Positions 39,540 to 47,040 of a stretch of DNA of 64,000 nucleotides are shown piece by piece (position 1 is the first letter of the stretch; every line of letters begins with the position of its first letter). Source of the stretch: JBFWNG01 sp050251195 (lineage in GTDB: Bacteria > Bdellovibrionota_B > Oligoflexia > Oligoflexales > Oligoflexaceae); contig JBFWNG010000005.1 in the NCBI GenBank assembly GCA_050251195.1, positions 1-64,000 on the forward strand. The letters are read 5' to 3'. The notes under the pieces were generated by a model. The model was not told where the DNA came from, searched no databases, and was given only the letters and a program-made list of their open reading frames with translations. The position numbers and the translations under genes are program-made.

Positions 39540-41699
39540 ATGAACAAGTACGCTAACGACGGATTTAACGAGCAATTACTTAACAGTTCATATCTTGCCG
39601 AAAAATCAATTCGAGTTCTCAAACACGACGAGACTTTTGGAATCTTTGATCGTTATGGGGACATTCAGCAGCGTCCCGACGGCGAACAGGGTTTATTCCA
39701 TGCGGGCACGCGGTTTTTGTCCCGTTCGGAACTATTCATAAACAAGAAGAAACCTCTTTTGCTCAGTTCCTATATCAACGAAGACAACGCGGCACTTCAC
39801 GTTGACTTTACCAATCCCGAGTTTCCCAATATACCGAGCGGCGCCCTGCACATGACGAGAACTATATTCTTGTGGAATGCGGTCAAGAATGAAGCGATAA
39901 ACCTCTTTAACTATTTGGACTGCGAAGTTGCTGTTCAGATCGACCTGTATTGTGAGGCCGACTATTGCGACATTTTTGAGATCCGAGGTCATAATCGGCA
40001 GCGACGGGGCTCTCTAGCAGAGCCTGATACAACAGGAGGAATTCTCACGTTGCGATACCTGGGTCTTGACGACATCGCACGCTATACATCTATTCAGATT
40101 ACGCCGGGGGTTTGTGAGATCCACTATCCTCTCATTACGAAGACCATCGTTATTCCCGCTAAAGGGTGCGCCGTTATGGAAACACATACAAGTGTGGCTC
40201 TGGAAAACGGCAAGCTTCAAGCAAAACCTTCAGCGTGTTCCAGCGCGTATCAGAAAGCCAAATCTGAGATTGAACGCCGGCGGGAGGAAGATGCAATTGT
40301 TACAACCGACAATGAGCAGTTCAATGAATGGATTGGTCGTTCTCTTGCGGATATTCACCTTCTTAACACCGATACAAAATGGGGGCGATACCCCTATGCC
40401 GGAGTGCCGTGGTTTAGCGCTCCATTTGGCCGGGACGGTATCATTACAGCGTTGGAGATGCTATGGATCAATCCCAATCTTGCCAGATCGGTCTTGCATT
40501 TTTTGGCTGAAACTCAGGGCACCGAAGTCGATCCGGAGAACGACTGCGAGCCCGGTAAAATTATCCATGAAACTCGCCAAGGAGAAATGGCAAACCTGCG
40601 CGAAATTGCATTTGGCAAGTACTATGGCTCGGTGGACTCGACGCCACTTTTTATCCTGCTTGCAAGCGCGTATTACGAACGAACTGGCGATGTGACTTTT
40701 GCGAAATCAATTTGGCCGAATGTGAAAGCGGCGATTAATTGGGTTAATCAATACGGAGATTTGGATAAAGACGGCTTTGTCGAATACCACCGCCATTCTA
40801 AAACAGGATTGATTCATCAGGGGTGGAAGGATTCCAACAACTCTGTTTTTCACGAAAACGGTGACCTGGCAGATGCGCCGATCTCCTTGTGCGAAGTTCA
40901 AGCCTATCTGTATGCGGGCCTCACAGGCGCAGCAAATCTAGCCAAGATTTTTGACGAGTTGGATTTTGCAGAGGCTTTGGGGTTGCAAGCCGAATTGTTG
41001 AGAAGAAACTTTCAGGCGCGATTCTGGCTCGAGGACATGGGGTGTTTTGCTTTAGCCCTTGATCGGGATAAGAAGCCTTGCAGGGTTCGGAGCTCCAACG
41101 CGGGACAGACGCTCTTCGGCAAGATTGCTAATAAGGATCAGGCGCGACAGATCGCGGATCTGATGCTGTCGGAAACCATGTTTTCAGGGTGGGGCGTAAG
41201 AACAATTGGAGAGGGGGAGGCTCTCTACAATCCTATGTCATACCACAACGGAACAATTTGGCCGCATGACAATGCATTGATAGGCGCCGGTTTGGCAAAA
41301 TATGGCTTCAAGGATCACTGCGTAAAGATCCTCAACGGGCTTTTTGATGCCAGCAATCGCATGGACTTCTATCGGCTACCTGAGCTTTTTTGCGGATTCA
41401 CGCGAAGCCCGGGAAGACATCCCATCTTGTATCCAATGTCTTGCGCTCCGCAGGCTTGGGCGGCGGGTTCCATTTTTATGCTTTTGGGAGCTTGCCTTGG
41501 AATAGAGATCAACGCGACAGAGGACCATGTGGCTTTCAAACATCCCAAACTCCCGAGCTTCTTGAACAGCGTTACCATAAAAAACCTAAAAATAAACGAG
41601 TTTGCGTCCGTTGACATGGAATTTATTAATCATGGTGAGGATGTCGGCGTCAACATCCTCAAGCGACGCGATCCTGCACATGTCATCATTGTGAAATAG
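39540..41699 (+). CDS. Glycogen debranching enzyme-like amylo-alpha-1,6-glucosidase
   Basis: A 719-residue soluble enzyme. The N-terminal ~250 residues form the beta domain seen in bacterial/archaeal debranching-type proteins (VLKHDETFGIFDRYGDI, GLFHAGTRFLSR). The rest is an (alpha/alpha)6 barrel with its family blocks: GVPWFSAPFGRDGIITALE near residue 295, HQGWKDSNNSVFHENGDLA near 425, and PMSYHNGTIWPHDNALI near 570, where the acids would act as catalysts. It hydrolyses alpha-1,6 branches in glycogen-like glucans. Co-transcribed with the GT4 gene from a sigma-54 promoter, which implies mobilising or remodelling reserve glucan under a special condition. Confidence 0.9.
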   Translation: MNKYANDGFNEQLLNSSYLAEKSIRVLKHDETFGIFDRYGDIQQRPDGEQGLFHAGTRFLSRSELFINKKKPLLLSSYINEDNAALHVDFTNPEFPNIPSGALHMTRTIFLWNAVKNEAINLFNYLDCEVAVQIDLYCEADYCDIFEIRGHNRQRRGSLAEPDTTGGILTLRYLGLDDIARYTSIQITPGVCEIHYPLITKTIVIPAKGCAVMETHTSVALENGKLQAKPSACSSAYQKAKSEIERRREEDAIVTTDNEQFNEWIGRSLADIHLLNTDTKWGRYPYAGVPWFSAPFGRDGIITALEMLWINPNLARSVLHFLAETQGTEVDPENDCEPGKIIHETRQGEMANLREIAFGKYYGSVDSTPLFILLASAYYERTGDVTFAKSIWPNVKAAINWVNQYGDLDKDGFVEYHRHSKTGLIHQGWKDSNNSVFHENGDLADAPISLCEVQAYLYAGLTGAANLAKIFDELDFAEALGLQAELLRRNFQARFWLEDMGCFALALDRDKKPCRVRSSNAGQTLFGKIANKDQARQIADLMLSETMFSGWGVRTIGEGEALYNPMSYHNGTIWPHDNALIGAGLAKYGFKDHCVKILNGLFDASNRMDFYRLPELFCGFTRSPGRHPILYPMSCAPQAWAAGSIFMLLGACLGIEINATEDHVAFKHPKLPSFLNSVTIKNLKINEFASVDMEFINHGEDVGVNILKRRDPAHVIIVK

Positions 41700-41707
41700 T
41701 CAAAACT

Positions 41708-41724
41708 ATGGCGCACATGTTGCT
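41708..41724 (+). promoter_or_regulatory. Sigma-54 (-24/-12) promoter for the second CBS protein
   Basis: ATGGCGCACATGTTGCT has TGGC and a perfect TTGCT at the correct spacing, 40 bases before the ATG, and starts nine bases after the stop codon of the debranching gene. Confidence 0.75.
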
Positions 41725-41763
41725 TATTCCTCTTTTAGAGAAACTTGAGAGGAGAAGTATACC

Positions 41764-42198
41764 ATGAAAATATCTGATATAATGACACCCAGCACGGCCT
41801 TAGTAACTCCCGAGGACAACATTAAAGACGCATGTGAAAAGATGAGCATCGAAGACGTCGGATTCTTACCTGTCTGCGATGGTGAGAAAATAAGAGGCGT
41901 AATCACGGATCGTGACGTTGCCATTCGCGGCGTCGCAAAAAATTATAATCCCAATGACTGCAAGGTCAGGGACATCATGAGCCCCGACGTTATCTATGTT
42001 TTCGAAGATCAGGACAGCGAAGAGGCTTTGCGACTCATGGAGGAGCAACAGATTCGTCGACTTGTTGTCCTCAGTCGCAATAAGAAATTGGTCGGTGTTT
42101 TATCCCTGGGAGATGTATCGACGCGTTTTCGTGATCAAAAACGAGTCGGGAAGACATTGGAAGGCATTTCCATGCCAGGTGGGCAACACGCAGTTTGA
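41764..42198 (+). CDS. CBS-domain pair protein
   Basis: A 144-residue protein of two CBS domains: KISDIMTPSTALVTPEDNIKDACEKM with GVITDRDVAIRG, and KVRDIMSPDVIYVFEDQDSEEALRLMEEQQIRRLVV with GVLSLGDVS. Adenine-nucleotide sensing is the family role; no output domain. GAGAGGAGAAG lies before the ATG. It has its own sigma-54 promoter just behind the glucan operon, and resembles, but is not a close copy of, the CBS protein co-translated with hemerythrin at 17.8 kb. Confidence 0.9.
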   Translation: MKISDIMTPSTALVTPEDNIKDACEKMSIEDVGFLPVCDGEKIRGVITDRDVAIRGVAKNYNPNDCKVRDIMSPDVIYVFEDQDSEEALRLMEEQQIRRLVVLSRNKKLVGVLSLGDVSTRFRDQKRVGKTLEGISMPGGQHAV

Positions 42199-42517
42199 TG
42201 CGTCAGAGCGAGAAGCCGTGACAGGGCCTCGGTAAATGTTGAATCGGCGCTGCGTCAACTACCCGGAACACGTTCCGCGGTTTGCGGAGCGAATCGGTTC
42301 CGGGGTTCCGTTGCTGCGGATCTGATCGGTCTTCTCCTTGCTATATGGCGACTGGAATTCATAGTTGACCGCATTGTGACTTCAGGAGTTTCTGGAACTA
42401 CCTGTTTACCCTGCAATATTTGCCATCTGGAAAAGTTGGGACGTAAGAAGCAGAACTCTCCACTTATTAAGTGATACCCCAACAATGGGAAAGTTTTATC
42501 TTTTGAAAGGAGAAAGT
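42199..42517. other. Gene-free stretch
   Basis: No protein-like frame. It has a short inverted repeat, CGGAAC/GTTCCG (42264-42277), and related GGTTCC copies nearby, plus a poor sigma-54-like match at 42326-42342 (TCGGTCTTCTCCTTGCT) that is far from the next start. The sequence from about 42470 leads into the ribosome-binding site of the next gene. Confidence 0.5.
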
Positions 42518-42967
42518 ATGCTTAAAGTTCTTTCAACGGCGATTCTTGTTCTTGGATCGGCTAACGCGTTGGCGGCAGGAGAGGGTTCTCTCGGATTGCG
42601 TTGCTATTCACTTCCGGAAAACGAGCCTCTGTCTATTTCTTTGTTCTATTCGGAATTTGAACCTGGCGTATACGCACCTTCGTATGCAGAAGTTCTTTCC
42701 AACATGACAGACGTTTCTCAGACATGCGTGACAGGTCCTAACCGAACTGGCAATGAATCTGGTGATCTTTTGCAAATAGTAGGAGCAGCAAACGAATGTG
42801 GAGCAACGGAAGGTTCTATTGTTTTTAACCAACTCAATGAAATTGAGGGAACCCGCCAAAGTACTCCTGAAGGTGACAAATTTCAGGGTCAATTTGTATA
42901 CAGCCACAGCAGCAGCGGTGACGGTGTCGTAACGCTTGATTGCAATATCTTGCCGATTTCTAAGTAA
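42518..42967 (+). CDS. Small secreted hypothetical protein
   Basis: A 149-residue exported protein with signal peptide MLKVLSTAILVLGSANALA and AAAGGAG before the ATG. The mature protein is acidic and strand-rich with four Cys (LRCYSLP, QTCVTG, NECGA, LDCNILP), probably two disulphides linking the ends of a beta-sandwich or barrel. It closes with a strand (GDGVVTLDCNILPIS). Family unknown. It converges with the lipoprotein gene that follows. Confidence 0.7.
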   Translation: MLKVLSTAILVLGSANALAAGEGSLGLRCYSLPENEPLSISLFYSEFEPGVYAPSYAEVLSNMTDVSQTCVTGPNRTGNESGDLLQIVGAANECGATEGSIVFNQLNEIEGTRQSTPEGDKFQGQFVYSHSSSGDGVVTLDCNILPISK

Positions 42968-43022
42968 TAGCGAATGGGGCGTAGCGGGGGGATTCCTTCG
43001 CTACGCGCCGTCTGCGCTTTAT

Positions 43023-44039
43023 TCAAGGAAGCGTTTTCAGATAAGGGTCTCCGCGATAGTCAAATATCACGGTGCCAAGGTCTCGCTCAATGTCTTGTTC
43101 CCACGGCCACTGCGCTTTCTTTTGAAACTTTGCCTTGGCCATTCCAGTTGTCGTTTTCACTCCAAGCAGATTGTGATCGAACCTTTTGACGTCGGTTAAG
43201 GTAACGAATCCGTTATTTCCGATGGGTACTTGTTGGTTGAAGGGTTTGAAACTCAAAAATACCCGCCCAAGTGCGCCGCGACTGTAGCCGTACGTGATAT
43301 TCTTGCCTTCCAACAATTCTCCGCCGACGCGAATATTGTCTGAGTTGGCTGACGCGAGAAGAAAATGATCGTCGCTCAGTCCGGAATTTGAGGGAACTGT
43401 CGCGATGTAGCCCGCAAGCGGCAATCGGTTGCCGTAGTGCACAGAGGCAGTTCCAAGAGTTTGAATCTCGTGCGTTTCGCCGCCGATTGTGATCGTTCCC
43501 CCGTATTCAACTTCGAGGTAATCAGTTGCTACAAGATCGGTTACAAATAGACCGAGCGATCCTGTGCCTAGACCGAAAGACTTCGGTCGGACTTCCAGAT
43601 CAAAGAATATGGTGGCGCCGTCGTCAGTGCGAACGTGGCCGCCAATCCAGTTCTTGCTGCGCCCAAGAGCATTTTGATTGCTGTCAGCCAACGATGCTCT
43701 TTCTGTCGCGAAGGGCCTCCACTTTTCTTTGGGGGCCTCATAGCTGATTCCTTTGAATTCGCTGTGTGCGTCTTGATAATACGCCCGCAACGCCATTTTC
43801 CCCGTATCGTCGCTTCGGATGAGGTCCAAACCTACAATACGACCATCTTCTAGAGCGAACCAATGATAGGAGCAGGTGTATGGTGTAGAGTTGGCGTCCC
43901 TGTCGGGCGCGACAAAATTGTCTTCAAGGATTCCAGGTATACCTTCTGTCTTCGACGAATTGGTATTGACGACTTTGCACGATGCTATAGCGAAAACGCT
44001 AAGAGCAAGAAAATACGTTGATTTTTGTAGTATAGCCAT
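43023..44039 (-). CDS. Hypothetical lipoprotein
   Basis: A 338-residue lipoprotein (FALSVFAIASC type signal: Cys after AIAS, Ser at -1). GAGGAG lies upstream of the ATG; the frame is open for 23 codons more, which are not protein-like. The mature protein is predominantly beta (TPYTCSYHWFALEDGRIVGLDLIRSDD, EVEYGGTITIGGETHEIQTLG), Gly-rich, without repeats that I can align. No family is recognised. It is divergent from the secreted protein gene at 44.2 kb, so the 146 bases between them hold both promoters. Confidence 0.7.
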   Translation of the reverse strand: MAILQKSTYFLALSVFAIASCKVVNTNSSKTEGIPGILEDNFVAPDRDANSTPYTCSYHWFALEDGRIVGLDLIRSDDTGKMALRAYYQDAHSEFKGISYEAPKEKWRPFATERASLADSNQNALGRSKNWIGGHVRTDDGATIFFDLEVRPKSFGLGTGSLGLFVTDLVATDYLEVEYGGTITIGGETHEIQTLGTASVHYGNRLPLAGYIATVPSNSGLSDDHFLLASANSDNIRVGGELLEGKNITYGYSRGALGRVFLSFKPFNQQVPIGNNGFVTLTDVKRFDHNLLGVKTTTGMAKAKFQKKAQWPWEQDIERDLGTVIFDYRGDPYLKTLP

Positions 44040-44185
44040 AAACTCCTCTTTTTTGCTTGATGTAGAAATAATACCAAAGAAACAGTTTTTTTGGCAGCTG
44101 TTTGCCATGACTATAAATTTTCGAGACGTTGCTCCGGTCCAAGGTCACTATGTTGTGCATTAACTTAACACAAAGGAGAGATTGG

Positions 44186-44911
44186 ATGAAAAGATTGATG
44201 ATGAACAAGATGTTTTTGGAATTGGTTTGTACGGGAATCTTGGTTTTAGGAAACATTCCCGGGGGAAATGCGTTTGGAGCTGCCGGTTACGATGATGATG
44301 GAGTGCGCCGCATTTACCCTACGACAGGAAAGCAAGTAGAAATTGAGTATTCAAAGAGACATAAAAATGGTGACCGATACAACGGCAATCACAAATACGT
44401 AAACTATGAAGTAACGGGATACTTTCTTACCTCTGAGGCGGAGAAACTGGAACTAAAGACCGACGGCCCCAACCACGGTGACTGCGAGGAACTTCCGCGA
44501 TGTGTGTGGCTCGAACCAAGCTTTGAAATGGACGGTGGAAGAGCATACTTGAACGCCGAGTACCCGCATCCGGAAAGCCACGACTTTCTGCCTTGCCCAA
44601 GTTGTCAAACCATTGGCGGCAAGTTGAACAACAAGTGGGTCGGGTATAAGGTTATCGCATACTACGACGCTGACGGATTGCGTACGATCGAGCAGTGGGT
44701 TGATCCAGACGGACTTGATAGTACTGGTAAACCGGCGAACAATTGGATTCTCACATTAAAAGAAACCGACAAAGGACAGTTAACCCCGTATCCCAAGAGA
44801 AAATTGCCCTTGGAGGGAGACGGCCTTGAAGCGGAGATTAGAGTGCACCACGGTCACGATACCGAGATGAAATTCGGAAAGATTTCGGAAATAGTGCAGC
44901 CTAACCAATAA
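44186..44911 (+). CDS. Secreted hypothetical protein
   Basis: A 241-residue exported protein. The start MKRLMMNK has AAAGGAG upstream; earlier ATGs in frame lack one. Signal peptide to about NAFGA. The mature protein is hydrophilic with a Cys pair and a CPSC motif (CEELPRC, CPSCQT) and a C-terminal half rich in Trp/Tyr strands (WVGYKVIAYYDADGLRTIEQWVDPDGLD, WILTLKETDKGQ, AEIRVHHGHDTEMKFGKISEI), suggesting a jelly-roll or carbohydrate-binding-like fold. I cannot name the family. Confidence 0.7.
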   Translation: MKRLMMNKMFLELVCTGILVLGNIPGGNAFGAAGYDDDGVRRIYPTTGKQVEIEYSKRHKNGDRYNGNHKYVNYEVTGYFLTSEAEKLELKTDGPNHGDCEELPRCVWLEPSFEMDGGRAYLNAEYPHPESHDFLPCPSCQTIGGKLNNKWVGYKVIAYYDADGLRTIEQWVDPDGLDSTGKPANNWILTLKETDKGQLTPYPKRKLPLEGDGLEAEIRVHHGHDTEMKFGKISEIVQPNQ

Positions 44912-45048
44912 CGGTGTTGTAGTGGCGTGCGAGTGGATTCCATTCGAATGCGGGTCCAGTCGCATGTCCTAAAGACTCAAAATTGATTGAGCTTGCTAAA
45001 TCCTGATTCACATGTCATATTTCTCGCAAATATCATTTTGAGGGAAAA

Positions 45049-45903
45049 ATGTCTCATTTTAAGGTGGCAATCGCTTCTGCTGCATTAGTTTCCACATATA
45101 CTTTGGCGAGACCTGTGCCCACAAAAGCCGAGGCGGGGGATGCCGCAGTGAAACGGATGGATCTATCACGCCCCGGTGACGTCGCGCCGGAGTTTGATTT
45201 TTCAGGACAAATTCGATTTGCGGGATGTTCCGGATCAGTCGTAAGTTTTGGTCAACCGAAAACGGCGAATGCTGTGGCTCTGACGAACGGCCACTGTATC
45301 GGAATGATGGGGGGCGATCCCAATGCAGTGATTGTGAATAGGCCTTATGCGTCGTCTGCAAATATATATTACAATGCGGAAGAAACTGTGCGGGCTAAAA
45401 CAACCAAGATCTTGTATGGGATCATACAGCCCCATGACATTGCATTTTTGGAACTCGATAAAACATATGAGGAACTTGAAAAACTGGGAATTCGTTCGCG
45501 CCTCGTTTCCCCTGCAATGGCAACAGTAGGAACAACGATTGTCCTGGCGAGCGGTTACTGGGATTCAGTTGCAACATGTGACGTCGAGGCCATCATCTTT
45601 GAAATACGAGAAGATAAATGGGTAAACTCGAACTCCTATAAATACCATTGCGATGCACAGCATGGCACGTCTGGCTCGCCGTTGATCAACGCTGAGACGG
45701 GCGAAGTTGTCGGAGCAAACTACACCGGCAACGACGACGGCGAAGAGTGCACGTACAACAATCCCTGCGAAGTCGATGAGAATGGCAATATTAACGTTGA
45801 CCAAGGCGCAAACTACGGTGATCAAGTCTATAAGATAATGACTTGCCTCAACGCGTCAAAGGACATCGACCTGCAAGTAGCAGGCTGCTCCCTACCTAAG
45901 TAA
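45049..45903 (+). CDS. Secreted trypsin-like serine protease
   Basis: A 284-residue exported protease of the chymotrypsin fold. The catalytic triad is readable: His82 in ALTNGHCIG, Asp130 in PHDIAFLEL and Ser208 in GTSGSPLI, the last being GTSGSP where trypsin has GDSGGP. A short signal peptide and propeptide region (about 1-55) precede the domain. The C-terminal region contains acidic Cys loops (GEECTYNNPCEVDENG). It ends with a Cys-containing tail. Proteins of this kind in predatory or degradative bacteria digest external protein; that use is an inference. No operon partner. Confidence 0.88.
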   Translation: MSHFKVAIASAALVSTYTLARPVPTKAEAGDAAVKRMDLSRPGDVAPEFDFSGQIRFAGCSGSVVSFGQPKTANAVALTNGHCIGMMGGDPNAVIVNRPYASSANIYYNAEETVRAKTTKILYGIIQPHDIAFLELDKTYEELEKLGIRSRLVSPAMATVGTTIVLASGYWDSVATCDVEAIIFEIREDKWVNSNSYKYHCDAQHGTSGSPLINAETGEVVGANYTGNDDGEECTYNNPCEVDENGNINVDQGANYGDQVYKIMTCLNASKDIDLQVAGCSLPK

Positions 45904-46013
45904 TCATCACAAATAAGAACAAGAATCAGAAGCAACGGGGACCTTCGTCCCCATACTCCTGCTGCATTACTCCTACGCCAGCCGTTACATTTTCCAATAC
46001 CGTTCGACCCTCA

Positions 46014-46141
46014 TATATTGGGCGTTCGACTGTCCCCATAATTAATTATTGGGCGTTCGACTGTCCCCACAAACCTTATACGGTAATAGTGGGGACAGGA
46101 GCGTGTCCCCCACATTAATTATTGGGCGTTCGACTGTCCCC
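46014..46141 (-). repeat. Dispersed GGGGACAG-type repeat, three copies in reverse orientation, plus a palindrome
   Basis: Three copies of ATTGGGCG followed by TTCGACTGTCCCC end near 46037, 46067 and 46140. Between the second and third lies GTGGGGACA...TGTCCCCCAC (46088-46112), a nearly perfect palindrome built from the repeat's own GGGGACA end. Confidence 0.85.
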
Positions 46142-46217
46142 ATTTCTATTGGGGCGTAATTCCAGATTGTTTTCCAATCACTGATGTATTTTTGGAGGTG
46201 ACTCATGTGGCCGAAGT

Positions 46218-46313
46218 ATGCATGAAACCGAATCAGCGTTCCAGATGCTTTTAGACACTATTCGAGTCGCATTTAGTAAACTCCATGATGTGAAACTAGG
46301 GATAATTCTCTAA
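46218..46313 (+). other. Short open frame between the repeat clusters
   Basis: A 31-residue frame (starting MHETESAFQMLL) reads like an amphipathic helix. GGAGGTG lies 19 bases upstream, better placed for an earlier ATG at 46205 that gives only six codons and overlaps this frame's start (MWPKYA then TGA). It could be a remnant of a longer gene or a tiny peptide; evidence is thin. Confidence 0.2.
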
Positions 46314-46343
46314 GATCTCGAAAATTAACTAGATATTGTTATT

Positions 46344-46492
46344 GGGACAGTCGAACGCCCAATAATTGGTTGGGGGGACAGGTTGGTGTCCCGTGATTAA
46401 TTGGAGGGACAGTCGGACGCCCAATAATTGGTTGAGGGGACGGGTTGGTGTCCCGTGATTAATTGAGGGGATGGTCGAAGTCTGGAATTTGG
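46344..46492 (+). repeat. Dispersed GGGGACAG-type repeat, forward orientation, degenerate copies
   Basis: GGGACAGTCGAACG...CCCAATAATTGG at 46344-46369 and a one-base variant at 46406-46431 alternate with GGGACAGGTTGGTGTCCC-type palindromes (around 46375-46392 and 46437-46454). A decayed third copy follows near 46467. Confidence 0.8.
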
Positions 46493-46525
46493 AGAGGGGA
46501 GGTTCGGGAGGGGTGGAATTCGGGG

Positions 46526-47005
46526 TTAGGCTGTGAGGTTGCTTGACTGGCGGCCGTATAGGTCTAGAAGCTGGAGGCGGGCTGCCTTCAGACGGGTGGT
46601 CATGACCTGTGAGAACCGCTTCATGAGGTCAAAGCCCAGCGCGTTGTCTTCTTCGCATTTTTCCTTGAGACATTGTGCGTCGAGGGCAATGGTTTCCACG
46701 TCTGTCAATGCGCGGGCGTCAAATACCCATTCGTAAGGTGGAAACAGCCAGGACCAGCCGACAACTTCGCCGCCGTGCAACGTCTGGAGAACCACTGGGG
46801 GCAGACCGGGTTGACTTGACTCGATGGCGACACGACCGTCCATTATCAAAAAGAAATAATCGGAGAGTTCGCCCTCCCGCCCAAGCATTTCGTTTGGCTT
46901 GTAACTCTTGGTAATCGAGCAACTAGCGATCGTTCCGATATATTCGGGTTTCATTCGTGAGCAGAAACGGTGACCGGCTAAGAGTTCTCTCATGGTGTTA
47001 TTCAT
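46526..47005 (-). CDS. Cyclic nucleotide-binding domain protein (no DNA-binding domain)
   Basis: A 159-residue protein that is essentially one cNMP-binding domain: NEMLGREGELSDYFFLIMDGRVAIES, then LHGGEVVGWSWLFPPYEWVFDARALTDVETIAL. The phosphate-binding cassette lacks the usual R-S/T/A-A signature (PPYEWVFDARA keeps only an R-A), so cAMP binding is uncertain. A helix (LMKRFSQVMTTRLKAARLQLLDLY) ends it; no winged helix. It starts 35 bases after the PEP synthase stop, so it probably shares that gene's sigma-54 transcript. Small proteins of this type are frequent next to stress and redox genes. Confidence 0.82.
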   Translation of the reverse strand: MNNTMRELLAGHRFCSRMKPEYIGTIASCSITKSYKPNEMLGREGELSDYFFLIMDGRVAIESSQPGLPPVVLQTLHGGEVVGWSWLFPPYEWVFDARALTDVETIALDAQCLKEKCEEDNALGFDLMKRFSQVMTTRLKAARLQLLDLYGRQSSNLTA

Positions 47006-47040
47006 TGTTCTTTCCTCTCGCGTGGCGATGGGAACCTAGA

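Larger units (their letters stand above)
45904..46525. other. Repeat-rich gene-free stretch of about 620 bases
   Basis: Two clusters of the GGGGACAG-type repeat, one in each orientation (listed separately), flank about 200 bases that hold only a 31-codon open frame. The first 110 bases and the last 35 show nothing notable. The inverted arrangement suggests a small non-autonomous mobile unit or a REP-doublet-like structure. Confidence 0.6.

Noticed and set aside
42326..42342. TCGGTCTTCTCCTTGCT as a sigma-54 promoter for the small secreted protein
   Set aside because: The spacing is right, but the conserved C and A after GG are lost and the site is about 175 bases from the start codon.
44091..44107. 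Sigma-54-like TTGGCAGCTGTTTGCCA upstream of the secreted protein at 44.2 kb
   Set aside because: GG and GC are eleven bases apart instead of twelve, a spacing change that normally abolishes activity. It is also a small inverted repeat.
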